Positions 1 to 10,900 of a DNA stretch of 64,000 bases are shown one piece after another. The stretch is from Ustilago trichophora (Eukaryota; Basidiomycota; Ustilaginomycetes; Ustilaginales; Ustilaginaceae). How positions within the stretch are numbered: the stretch's first letter is position 1; each line of letters opens with the position of its first letter. The notes under the pieces are model-generated. The model saw only the letters and a list, made by a program, of their open reading frames with translations. It was not told where the DNA came from and ran no database searches. The translations under genes and the position numbers were made by a program. Where the stretch lies: the NCBI GenBank assembly GCA_900323505.1, contig OOIN01000005.1:806001-870000 (forward strand), in the 5' to 3' direction.

Positions 1-915
1 CGAGTCGCTCTTATCGGTTTCCCCTCGGTCGGAAAGTCCAGTTTCCTCTCCAAAGTCACCGACACCAAGTCCGAAGCGGCTGCCTACGAATTCACTACCC
101 TCACATGTCAGCCCGGTGTGCTCGAATACGAAGGTGCCAAGATCCAGATTCTCGATTTGCCAGGCATCATCGAGGGAGCCTCGGAAGGAAAGGGTCGAGG
201 TCGACAGGTCGTTGCCGTCGCCAAGACGGCTGATATGGTCATCATCATGCTCGACGCCACAAAACCCGAGACGCACCGTGCATTGCTCGAAAAGGAACTC
301 GAGGCCGTCGGTATTCGTCTCAACAAGACCAAGCCCGATGTGGTTCTTCGAAAGAAGAACACCGGAGGCATTGTCATCACCAAGGCCATGGGTCTCACTT
401 TGACCAAGATCGACGAAAAGATGATCCGATCCATTTTACAGGGTTACAAGATGCACAATGTCGACGTCATGCTCAGAGAGGATATCACTGTCGACGAGTT
501 CATTGATGTTGTCCTTGGCAATCGCAACTACATTCCTTGTCTCTACGTCTACAACAAGATTGACTCGATCAGCATGGAACAGATGGACAAGCTCGCACGA
601 CAGCCCAATTCGGTCGTCATCTCGGTCGAAAAGGACCTCAACATTGACTTCCTCAAGGACGTCATGTGGGACAAGCTCGGCATCAACCGCATCTACACCA
701 AGAAACGCGGTGAGCGACCCGACCTCTCGGATCCATTGTGTGTGCGTAAGGGCGCCACCATCGAGCATGTCTGTCACCAAGTCCATCGCGCACTCGCGGA
801 AAAGTTCAAGTACGCCCTAGTCTACGGCAAGAGCAGCAAATTCCCCACTTCTCAAAAGGTCGGTCTCAATCACGTCGTCGCAGCCGACGACGTGGTCAGC
901 ATTTTTACAAAGTGA
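1..915 (+). CDS. RBG1: DRG-family GTPase RBG1/DRG1, 5' end outside window
   Basis: The frame is open from base 1 and ends at TGA 913-915, giving 304 residues; the family is about 365-370, so roughly 60 N-terminal residues lie upstream. Visible motifs: P-loop GFPSVGKS at the very start, G3 DLPGIIEGA, G4 NKID, and a C-terminal TGS domain over about the last 75 residues. The segment RLNKTKPDVVLRKKNTGG is typical of DRG proteins. Family knowledge: cytosolic translation-associated GTPases that bind ribosomes with a DFRP partner (Tma46 for Rbg1). DRG1 rather than DRG2 is preferred from overall resemblance, less certain than family membership. No intron is visible. Confidence 0.93.
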   Translation, partial: RVALIGFPSVGKSSFLSKVTDTKSEAAAYEFTTLTCQPGVLEYEGAKIQILDLPGIIEGASEGKGRGRQVVAVAKTADMVIIMLDATKPETHRALLEKELEAVGIRLNKTKPDVVLRKKNTGGIVITKAMGLTLTKIDEKMIRSILQGYKMHNVDVMLREDITVDEFIDVVLGNRNYIPCLYVYNKIDSISMEQMDKLARQPNSVVISVEKDLNIDFLKDVMWDKLGINRIYTKKRGERPDLSDPLCVRKGATIEHVCHQVHRALAEKFKYALVYGKSSKFPTSQKVGLNHVVAADDVVSIFTK

Positions 916-1610
916 ATCATCGACTTTTCGCGTCAAGGCTTGTTTGCTTCTTGCTGTCATCATTGTATTCTAGTCTCCATTCATATATCCTCTGTCGGCC
1001 TTGAGTATTGTTTGATCTGAGGATGTGTTTGCTACAAGATCTTGGCAAGGTGAAGATTCAGTTCTGGTGTGCCTTTCGACAACATGTGGAGGATGCAGTG
1101 TGCAGAAAAGCAGTTCAGCTGCGCAAAACAACTAAAAGAAAAGAAAAAAAAATCAACCGGAAATGTGGGTGAAAAAATCAAAGTGCAGGAGCGCTTCAAG
1201 GTTTCAGCTCGGACTTGCAGAAAAAAGTCAACTGAGCACCGACTTCAATCTTCTTTCTGTACTTCTTACCTATCCTCATTCCATCTTCATCTTCATCCGT
1301 CATCACCATCACCTTCCTCACCACCTTACCGCCAGCATCATCACCTTCGCAGCACACCCACTCCATCTGCTCTGTCACGTCAGCTTGCACCTTGATCACC
1401 CCAACCGAGACCAGGACTTTCAAACGTACAGGCTGCGTTTTTGATCCTCTCACCTTCATTGGCAAACCGTCCGTCTTTCATCCAGCTCCGATCCATCTTT
1501 AATCTCACGGCCTCCGCGCTCGGGGAAACACGCAATCCGCATCACTTGGCTTGTCGTCGATTTTTGTCGTCTCACGGAGAGGAGACATTTCTTCCAACAT
1601 AACGTACAAC
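916..1610. other. Intergenic region between RBG1 and MEX67
   Basis: Contains the RBG1 3' flank and the MEX67 leader. The last 350 bases are C/T-rich on the + strand, as expected of a 5' UTR or promoter. Open frames here are short and low in complexity; I see no gene. Confidence 0.5.
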
Positions 1611-3947
1611 ATGTCTCGACGAGGTGGACGCGGTGGTCACACAATCGCCGGTGCAGCACTGCGCAATGCAGGCCTTGTGGGCGATGGTGATGTCGGCATG
1701 CGTGATGCCGCTGGCCCGAGCAGAAGCAGAGCCGGAGGAGCCGGTGGCAGAAGGAGTGGAAGAAACGCTGGTTCAGATCCATCCAATCCTGTAAGTCATT
1801 CGATGACCATCATCTCTGGAACACATCCTCTTGATTTTCGATACCCCGCACCTCAAGCTACATCTCACAGACTAGACCGCCGTCTGGGCGATGCGATGTG
1901 AATCTCTGCAATCAATTTCAGCCTTTCAAGAGAACAACAAACTGATTACATTTCCTCCCGCCCACATCCATACTTTTACCTCTCTTTGGGTCATCACTCC
2001 GTCCATTTGTTCCGGTCACAGAATGGATCTGGCAATCCTCTCCAAGGACGAATCGCGCGTCAGCGGGCCAATCCGCTAGGCAACCGTCCGCCCGCAAAAG
2101 GCAAGAAAGCCGCCATCAATGTCAACGACGGGCTTCGAGCTGGGAACACCGCATCGGTGCTTAAAAGCATCTCTTCATCAAAAGCTCAAGGAGGCGGTCG
2201 TATACCTGGCGGCGGCGGCATCGTCTTCTCCGGTAACGACATGCCCAAGACTCAGAATGTTGTTTCACTCATCAAGCGTTTCCTCGAATCACGGTGGAAC
2301 GCCCAAGCCAAGTTCCTAAACCTCGAAGTACGTATCCGCCGATCTCCTGCTCATTTCTCTTCACACGATCATATTGACCAACCCTGCTTTTCTTTGCTCG
2401 CATCCCGAAACGCTGCCGTCTCCTCCATACTCGACCCGCAGAACATGCGGGCGGATCCCATCCTTCAAGCTGAAGGTATCAAGCCTCCAGGCGTTGCAGG
2501 TGCTCCCAAGGAGCTCGGCAATGTCATCTGGAAGCTCTGCTCCGAAACGTACCCAGACGTTGTTACGATATCCCTTGCAAACAACGGACTTCGCAGCTTG
2601 GGTCCCGTCAGCTCGTTGCCGGCATACTTCCCCAACCTTCAGAACCTCTCCCTCGAGGGAAACGAACTCAAGTGGACAAAGGATCTCGACACCTTCGCTT
2701 CGAGAAAGAGCAAACTCACCAACCTCAAAGAGCTCCTGCTCACCGGTAACCCTGTACACGCCAGCGCCATTGCAGCCGGCAACGAGGAGGGCTACCGACG
2801 CGAAGTACTTTCCAAGTTCCGCCAATTGACGCTCCTCGACCAGAAACCAGTTACACCCACCGAATCTGGCTTTGCCAACTTGCCGTCTTCGGGCAAGTCA
2901 AAGAAAGTCGATGCTGACGCAGCGCAGGTCCCGCTGCGTAACTTCCCCGTCCCAAACAAGCCCGGTTTTGTCGACGCAGAAGCTGGTGCAATCATGCCCA
3001 ACTTTCTCTCCAAGTACTTCACCCTCTACGACTCTGACCGAAGCCAGCTCAGCGAAGCGTACGCTCCATTGGCACAATTCTCGTTTTGCCTCAACGTTGT
3101 ACCTCCTCCAAGGGCTCGTGCAGCTGGCTTCCTCCACACGATGCCCCATCAAAAGGAACTCTCATTCGATCGTTACCAAGACAACGGCAATCGCAACTTG
3201 ATGCGTGTCCATGCTCCAAAAGTCCGACACCAGTCTTTGCACCACGGAGTTGGGTCGATTCTTGCATGCCTCAAGAAGCTACCAAAGACGTCACACCCGC
3301 TCAACGACGCCTCCAAATTCGTCGTCGATGCGTGGGTGTTGCCGAACAGCGTGATCGGCGCACGGCTGAAGGGGGAGGAGCGACCTGAAGCGCTGCTCTA
3401 CATCAATGTACATGGCGAGTATGCCGAAGCGCCCAGCCAAGGTATTCGATCCTTTGACCGCACATTTGCAGTCGCTCCTACACCACCTGATAGTCCTGCT
3501 GCCAGTGCCGGCTGGCCTTGCGTCATCTTGTCGGATCAGCTCGTTGTTCGCCACTACTCGAGCCCTTCCGCCTGGGCACCTGACAGTCTGGCCACGGGCG
3601 AGGTGACGGCCGAGCAGGCACAGGCTTTGCAAGTAGCACAGCAAGCCGGACAACCCTCTGCCTTGCCGCAACCACCTGTACCAGCTGCCGGAGCGGTTTC
3701 GGCGCCTTCACTCCCCGGCGGCGCTGCTTTGCCCCCTCATCTCCAGAACCAAGCTCCTGCAGCGGGGATCAATGAACAGCAGCACGACATGTCATTGCAA
3801 CTCGCCACGCAGACCGGCCTTATCTATCCCTTTGCTGTTCAGTGTCTCCAGGAAAACGGCTGGGATTACAACCTTGCCCTCACCAACTTCCAAAATCTCA
3901 AGGCCAGCAATGCGATTCCACCACAAGCCTTCGCTCAGCCCGCTTGA
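1611..3947 (+). CDS. MEX67: mRNA export receptor Mex67 (TAP/NXF1 family), three exons
   Basis: Predicted join 1611-1790, 2022-2327, 2442-3947, giving 663 residues. Intron 1 runs from GTAAGT (1791) to CAG (2021). Intron 2 runs from GTACGT (2328) to CAG (2441). Exon 1 is Arg/Gly-rich. Then come an RRM-like segment (about 95-165), leucine-rich repeats (about 200-245, e.g. NLQNLSLEGNEL), an NTF2-like domain (about 340-550) and a C-terminal TAP-C/UBA-like domain (about 611-663, with LQENGWDYNLALTNF). Family knowledge: works with the NTF2-like partner Mtr2 to carry mRNPs through FG-nucleoporins. Intron 2 is 114 nt, in frame and stop-free, so unspliced RNA would also be translatable. I read it as an intron because joining FLNLE to NMRADPIL fits the family better than the intervening 38 residues. 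Confidence 0.9.
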
Positions 3948-4634
3948 AGCGCTCACCCCCTCGCCACTCGTCACTCCTTTTCTCCTTCCTCTTAACCCAC
4001 TTCATGTTGTTTCTCCACAGCTGTACCTAGGTAAACACTCACACGATCTCAGTCAGACGGCTAAGAAGAACGCCTCTGTCGGCCTCTGTCGATCTACTCG
4101 ACGAATACATTTCCAAAAGTCATATCATTTGACTCTCAAAAAGAGATTCGCATCCACTTTAACTTTGTTCGAAGCCGGTGTGGTCTGATGTCTCGAATCC
4201 TTTTTTTGCTTACGTGCGATCTTGTTTGTAGAGCGAAACATGCCATGCTGCTCGGAAGACGGACCGAAAGGGCGTGGCTTGAGGTGCATCTAAGTCCTCG
4301 GGATGAAGGCCTGAATAACCCACCCACGAGAAGCAGAGTCGAGGGTTGGCTGGGTGTACCACCGCTTAACACTGTTGATGAAGTGGGTAAGACGGATGGC
4401 TGGCTTGCTCGTCCCGATGTGCTGTCCAGCACACCTCCGCACATGCACTCCCTCCCCCTGTTTGAGTGTTTGCGTGGATGTTCTGGTCGCGACACTAGCT
4501 TAGTGTCACACTTCCATCACCTCACGCCTTGTTGCAGCTAGGTCAGAAAATTTCCCTCAACATCGTCGTCATCTTTGTCGACTTGTCATTGCTGTCACGT
4601 AGACAACCAAGGGTGCGGCACTCGAGGCGTCAAG
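3948..4634. other. Intergenic region 3' of MEX67
   Basis: Holds the MEX67 3' flank and the promoter/leader of the secreted-protein gene at 4635. Frames such as 4188-4541 have no recognisable protein character. No gene or RNA recognised. Confidence 0.4.
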
Positions 4635-5705
4635 ATGGCCAGCATCGCTCGGTTCATGATTCCATTCCTTGTGCTTTCTTTCCTTTGGTCTACCGTGATT
4701 TGCGCTTCGCTGGTTAGGGGTGAAGGTCGCTTTCGACATTTTGGGAAGCCTCATCGACAGTCTCCTCCAAGCCGAGGATCATCCTCATCGCAGTACAGGT
4801 CTTCATCACATACTGAGCATTCGTCACATCTCAAGTCTGCCTCTTGCCAAGGATCTTCGTGGCCCGACGAGACATCCTCATCTCATCACACGACTTCCTC
4901 TTCGCATCACCATCCTGCTTCCGATCATCAATCGGGCATACACCACGAATCTTCTTCGCAACACACGACTTCTTCATCTCACCGCGAGTTATCTTCTTCG
5001 CGCGAGTCTGCTCTGAAAAGTCACCAGCACTCAAAGACTTCAACCAGACCACTTAGCCTTGATGATCTAGTCCGACTCTATCGTCATCGTAAAACCTTCC
5101 ATCCAGCCACCTCTACGCACTCAAGCGAGCGCTCTGACGCCAAAATCGACTCTGCTGTGGTCATCAAGCGCGGTGTTGCAGGCCTAGCAGGTGACATCGA
5201 GTATATGGGACTCTTCGGAAGCATTCTAGCCATCCCGGGAATGCTTTCGATCATGGGATTCGTTACCGACTACAATTTGGAAAAAAGTTATTTCAACTCT
5301 GAGCTCAACTTGAACTACTGGAAGCAGAGTCGTGATATGCTTCGTGCCCATACGGCTGCTTTGATCAAGAAGCAGGAACAAAAGTTTGCCCAAGCGGGCA
5401 CAACATGGAATGGTATGATTTACAATGCGGATGGGCGGGTGAATCCGGGGGCAAAACTGCCATCGTGGGCAGGGAGGACTGTAGCTGTACCTGAACAGGA
5501 GGACAAAACTTCTGGTGCAAATGGTGCCGCTGGTGGCAATGGGAGTGCTGGTGCTGGTGCTGGTGCTGGCACAGGGGCAAGTGCTGGCACAGGAACAGGA
5601 AGCAACCCAGGTATCAGCGTCGGAGACGTAGCAAACGGAGCTGCAAACACTGGTGGTACTCCCCCGGATGATTCTGGTCAGGCACCAGGCATCCGTCCTA
5701 CTTGA
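4635..5705 (+). CDS. Predicted secreted Ser/His-rich protein with KR site and hydrophobic segment
   Basis: 356 residues, not recognised. The frame is open further upstream but 4635 is its first ATG, and it begins a clear signal peptide (residues 1 to about 24, hydrophobic core FMIPFLVLSFLWSTVICA). Residues about 30-150 are rich in Ser and His, with repeated SSSHH and TTSSSH blocks. A Kex2-type KR site lies at 178-179, followed by a hydrophobic segment at about 188-212 and a charged helix-like stretch. The tail (about 290-356) is Gly/Ala-rich with GAGAG and GTGTG runs. A pure secreted form is possible if the hydrophobic segment is not membrane-spanning. The architecture resembles the precursor at 24252-28220. 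A role as effector or wall protein is inference. Confidence 0.75.
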   Translation: MASIARFMIPFLVLSFLWSTVICASLVRGEGRFRHFGKPHRQSPPSRGSSSSQYRSSSHTEHSSHLKSASCQGSSWPDETSSSHHTTSSSHHHPASDHQSGIHHESSSQHTTSSSHRELSSSRESALKSHQHSKTSTRPLSLDDLVRLYRHRKTFHPATSTHSSERSDAKIDSAVVIKRGVAGLAGDIEYMGLFGSILAIPGMLSIMGFVTDYNLEKSYFNSELNLNYWKQSRDMLRAHTAALIKKQEQKFAQAGTTWNGMIYNADGRVNPGAKLPSWAGRTVAVPEQEDKTSGANGAAGGNGSAGAGAGAGTGASAGTGTGSNPGISVGDVANGAANTGGTPPDDSGQAPGIRPT

Positions 5706-6399
5706 ACACACAAAGCAGCAGCGATAGCGCCCAGTATCCATATAGGCTCGACTGGTCGAAACGTGTGCAAATTGTGTTACTTTCTGTCTTTATGTGTCTA
5801 TTCTTTTCGTTCTTTAATTTTTGCAATTCATTGTGTGGTATCGTTGACGTAGATGCTACTTGCATTGGGCAGAGAGCGGTATCTAAGGCGGCGTCGGGTG
5901 AATTGAATTCGCAATCTGTCATCCAGGACCAGGTGTGAGCTCCTTGAACATCTGCGCAATCACAGGCGAGAGTCTGGAGCAATCACACCTGCTAATGCAA
6001 GTGTCAAACTGGCTGCTGGACCTATCTGTTGAAGCTCAATTTAGGCACACTTAGGGAAAAGTCACAAGCGCAACCCTGTACTTATAGCCATATCCTTGTG
6101 CGACACTGAGAACTCTTCGGATTTGGAAGACTCTCTGTCTGGTCTGATGAAGACGCACGTGCTGTATATGTGAGGAAGGAACTTGGATCAAATTGCGAAC
6201 GAAGAATTATGCAAAGTGGAAGACGAAGGAAGACGTTGGCAATGGAAGTGAAAGCACCACGGACATTCTCAGAAAGGAGCTTATGTCGCGATCTTGTGGA
6301 GAATGGAGATCAAGGGTGAGTACCAGGGTGAGAGACACTGGTGTCGGTGGCGAAGGCGCGGCCATCCTTGTCGAACATGACATCACCGACGTCCCTTTC
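5706..6399. other. Intergenic region between two convergent secreted-protein genes
   Basis: Contains the 3' flanks of the genes at 4635-5705 (+) and 6400-6912 (-). An AT-rich patch sits near 5800-5840. No supported coding frame or RNA. Confidence 0.4.
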
Positions 6400-6912
6400 C
6401 TATGGCATGGTGCCCTTGGGTAATTCGGCCTGGAGAACCTTGTTCCAGTCGAGATTCTTGTCGCCAACCTTGAAGAGGATCTGGTTCTGGTCGGTGATGG
6501 TGAGGTTTAGGTTGACCACGGTACCTTTGTAGTGGACGCCGAGGTTGCTGCTGATAGCATTGGGCATCCACTGGAACCCACCGCCGACGCCATTATCCTT
6601 GTCACCGCCGTCGAAACCAGCGTGAACCTCACCGTTCTCCCAATCAATACCGCAGCCCATGCCGATGTTTTGCTTGGACATCTTGGGGAAGTGACCTTGG
6701 ACCGAGGAGCCGAGAGCACCACTCTGTTGGGTAGGAGGGGCATTCGATTTGCCCTTTTGGGACTGGGTCTGTTTCCAGAGGACATCGCTGCAGGTTTCGG
6801 CAGCGGATAGCTGCTCGTGGCCTCCAATCTGCTTGCTGTCGCTTCCGATGCTGGCCGCAGAGCACGTAAGAGCTGCGGCCACGAGGGAGAGGAGGATTGT
6901 GAGAGACCTCAT
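6400..6912 (-). CDS. Small predicted secreted protein, unknown function
   Basis: 170 residues from ATG 6912 to TAG at 6400. The N-terminus MRSLTILLSLVAAALTCSA is a clear signal peptide, probably cut after about residue 19. The mature part has only two Cys (41 and 87), one N-glycosylation sequon (Asn136-Leu-Thr), a Gly/Asp-rich stretch (GFDGGDKDNGVGGGF, about 99-113) and a hydrophobic beta-like stretch around 131-150. No family recognised. Size and signal peptide fit a candidate apoplastic effector or small wall protein. Upstream 1 kb is non-coding, so it has its own promoter. Confidence 0.72.
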   Translation of the reverse strand: MRSLTILLSLVAAALTCSAASIGSDSKQIGGHEQLSAAETCSDVLWKQTQSQKGKSNAPPTQQSGALGSSVQGHFPKMSKQNIGMGCGIDWENGEVHAGFDGGDKDNGVGGGFQWMPNAISSNLGVHYKGTVVNLNLTITDQNQILFKVGDKNLDWNKVLQAELPKGTMP

Positions 6913-7971
6913 TGTTTTCTGAGGAGGGATTGAGAGATCGAATTGGGAGATTGAGGATAGAATTGATGTTCGTTGTGAGGGTCGAGGAGGCGCCGGAATA
7001 TGCGGCCTTATGTATGGTACGTAGATGTCGGCTGTGCAAGTAGTGCTTGAGAGCTTTGGACAGCAAAGCTGGCGGAACGCATCTCATCTGGTGGCCTGCC
7101 ACTCGATGCTAACCTAGCACCATCACAGCGGTGGGGTCACCAGAGTGTACCCTCGGTGGTCCGTCGGGTGGGAGGGAAGCTAGAGCAGTGAGGCATTTGC
7201 ATGCTTGAATCATGCCAAGTCAACATCGGGATCGCATTGACCCACAGAGCTTTTAGCGCAATTGTCCGCATGGCTCGGATCGTTGTCACATTGTCGACGC
7301 GTGGCGCCGTAAGGTCCCATACGACTGAACCTGCCATTGCCACAGCTTCATCTCAGAGTTAGGGGCTTCATGTTGGCTCTACCGCGATATGGTACCAGCC
7401 ACAGGAGAGACGAAAGAAAGTCGTCCGGGTGGATCAGCTCTGGCAGTGATCGAGAGCAGAGTGTGACTGACTGGTCTAACAAGGGAAAAGAAGGGAGGAT
7501 CGTGTACAGTACTGTACTGTACATTCTCTACGCGATTCAACTTCAGCTCGATACGCGATTGTAAAGACCTGCAATTTCACGCGCCTCCAGGCAGGGGAAA
7601 ATAAAGATGAAGAAATAAGAAAGACCAACATCTGCAGCTCGCGAGATCAACACACGCCAAGTGGCTCAGTCGAAGACAAGAAAAGTGGAGGAAAAGTGTG
7701 CCATCGTCATCATCCACGATTCTGCCATCGCTTCCATGCACTGTATGCAGGAACGGTCACACAGCTTGTGTTGCCTCGACCTCAAGATCAACTCAGACCT
7801 CCTTCTCTAACACACGAGACTTATGGATGGGATTCAAGGCAGACAAAAGAACGCGTTGATATCGCCAAGGAAGTAACGCAGCCTGGTCGGATAGCTTCCG
7901 AAGCCCTCAGTCAGTATACACACGCAACTTGCAGATCTTTTCCAGATCCCACAGCTCTGGGGAGTACCGAC
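6913..7971. other. Divergent intergenic region with palindromic TACTGTA cluster
   Basis: Lies between the small secreted protein (-) and the SRS2-like helicase (+). It contains an alternating GTACAGTACTGTACTGTAC run at 7504-7522. The helicase frame is open upstream to 7696 but only from GTG; no in-frame ATG occurs before 7972, so this stretch is treated as leader/promoter. Confidence 0.45.
7504..7522. repeat. TACTGTACAGTA-family palindromic tract
   Basis: 19 bases of overlapping GTAC/TGTAC units, self-complementary over most of their length. One of many copies of this motif in the intergenic DNA of the window. Confidence 0.7.
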
Positions 7972-10900
7972 ATGATGGCTCCCAGAGCCTCCACATCGCA
8001 ACAAGAGGTCACATGTCAAGCTAGTAGTAGCAGACATGAAGCTGACGCTACCGTACCCGATACTGAAGCAAACGCCGTGCCTGCCTACCTCGGTGCACTC
8101 TCCAAGTCGCAGCTAGCCGCTGCTACGCACCCACCAACATCATGCCTACAGATCTTGGCAGGACCGGGCTCCGGTAAGACTCGCGTACTCACGTCAAGGG
8201 TCGCATGGCTCGTCCTCGACCCCGCCAACCAGCTCAACCCGGAAGACATCGTCGTCGTCACCTTCACCAATAAAGCGGCCAACGAGATGAAATTGCGTCT
8301 CGTCAAGCTCATAGGTAAAGAGCGAGTCGACAGCCTCATCATCGGCACCTTTCATTCGGTCTGCGCTCGTTACTTGCGCAAGTACGGCCGGCTCATCTCG
8401 CTGCCCAATAACTTTAGCATCATCGACTCTGACGATGCTAAGCGCATGTTCAAGGCGATCCTCAAGGAGCTCAAGCCAGAGCTCGATAAGGAACACATGT
8501 CGATCAAACCAGAGCAGGCCATGTCTGAAATCTCAAAAGCAAAGGCAAACGAGATTGACCCCGTCAGGTACAAACAATTGGCGGATCAGCAAGCAGCAAA
8601 AGCACAGTCCAAGCGTGCTCCCATCGGCAACCAGTTCACCGGTTCGGCACCATTCAGACAGTTTATGGCCACCATCTACACCATGTATCAGCAGCAGCTT
8701 GTCGATGCCAACGCACTTGATTTCGATGATCTGCTCGTCTACGGAGTCCAGCTCTTTCGACATCAGAATCAAGTCGTGCGCAATGTCCGCCACGTCCTCG
8801 TCGACGAGTTTCAAGACACCAACATCACCCAGTACGAGCTCATGCGGCTCGTCGCCCGCGCATCACAAGCTGTCAGTATTGTCGGAGATCCAGATCAGAG
8901 TATCTATGGCTGGCGTAGCGCAGAGATAGGCAACCTCGACAAGATGACCAAACAGTTCAACGGCACACAACAAGCGCGACTCGAGGAAAACTATCGAAGC
9001 ACCGGTGCCATTCTTGAAATCGCCCTCAAGTTGGTTCAGCAAGACACCTCGCGTGTCGATAAGGGGCTGTACACCTCGCATCCCCGTGGACCACCTGTCG
9101 TCCTCAAGTGTCACGGCTCGGCCCAGCTCGAGGCTGCATACATCGCATCAGAAGTCAAGCGCGTCATCGCGCACTCTGGAGGCATGCTCAACTACAACGA
9201 CTTTGTCATTCTCCTTCGCTTCAACTACCTCTCGCGTGCCCTCGAAGCCGAGTTACAAGCCAAAGGTATCGATTCGAGGATGATTGGTGGACACAAGTTC
9301 TTCGATCGAATGGAGGTCAAGGATTTGCTAGCCTACCTGGCTCTTGCTGACAACCCTGGTTTCACTCCAGCTTTCATCCGAGTCGTCAATGTCCCAAAGC
9401 GAGGTATCGGTGACAAGAGCGTAGCTGATCTGCTCAACATGGCAAAAGCGGAGGGTTGTAAACCCATGGAGCTCGTCGAGCGCGTAGTACGAGGCGGCAA
9501 GAACCCGGGAATCAAACCAAACATCAAGAAAGGCTTGAAGGATCTAGTCGAAGCTGTTGAAGCCATTCGCCAAGCAGCCACCGCTGGTGCACCAGTGGCT
9601 CAGCTAATCGAGTTGCTCCTCGATAAGATTAACTACGAAAACTATCTCAAGGCGCAGTCGCTCCAAGACTACGAAGCACGATGGGGCAACGTTCAGGAAC
9701 TTATCTCCTTCTCTACCATTGTTGCCCAGAACACCGCGTATCCTGATGCAAATGCGCCGTCTATCCCACTCGACGAGATTCTCTCACAAACGCTTTCCAA
9801 CCAGGAAGGCGCTGATAGGCTCAAAGAACAGGACGACAGCGACGAAGATGACGACTTTGAGGAGGTCGACATCAAACCAGCCATGCGCAAGTCCTCTGCG
9901 CCGTCCAACCATCCTTTCTTCAGCAAGTTTGAAGCATCGAGAGGGTCGAATCGGTCGCGGCCACCTGCGAAGAGGGATATCATCGACTTGTGCGACTCAA
10001 GCGAAGAGAGTCAAGAGGCAGCCAAAGTTACAGAAAAGAAGACGGGTTCCTCGAAGAAGCGTCGCACCCAGGAGGAGCAGTCTCCTTCTCCAAAGATGGA
10101 GGACGACGCAGATGCTGGCAAGGAGGGTGAGGCAAAGTCGTCCCTACTCACAAAACTCACAAAACTTGACGAAATCGAAGACAAAGTAGATTCGGACACA
10201 AAGGAACATGACAAAGGTTCCGCTGACGAGGAAAAGAAAACCCCGCTTCGCGTGTTCCTTGAAGCTTCCATCCTCGCTACCGACATGGCCGCCGAAAACG
10301 AGCAAAAGGACGAAAAGCAGAAGCCCAAAGTCACTCTCTCGACCTGTCACGCAGCCAAAGGTCTCGAATGGCCCGTTGTCTTCATTCCCGCCATTGAAGA
10401 AGGATGCTTTCCTTCTTTCCGATGCGAAAGGCCAGATGAGATTGCTGAAGAGCGTCGGCTTCTCTACGTCGCCATGACACGAGCCGAGAGCATGCTCTAC
10501 CTCACCCACGCTACAGCACGTATGCAAGGCAACGATTCTCAGGACAAGTGCTTGAGCAACTTTGTTGCTTCTGTTGCGTCTAAACAAAACGGTGGCTCTT
10601 GCGATAGCAAGAACGCGATCCAATTCTGCACATCTCGTCCAGAGTTGGACGCGGAGGCGATGAAGACCGTTGCCAAAGTAACTGGAAAAGCTCTGCCAAG
10701 CGATGACACGATCAAGGCGGCGATCGCCGAGTGGGAAAAGACATCGGCGAAGGAACTGAAGCAGGTGGATCAGATGAACATCGGGCGCATGACTGGATTC
10801 GGCACGTATTCAAGCTACGGTGGTGCAGGCGGATACAGCTCAGCAGGCGTGCACAGCGGTGCAACGGGTGGATGGAACTCGCAGATGGGTTTCGGCTTGT

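Noticed and set aside
7696..7971. 92-codon N-terminal extension of the SRS2-like helicase
   Set aside because: It opens with GTG, lacks any in-frame ATG and reads as leader sequence; 7972 is the first ATG.
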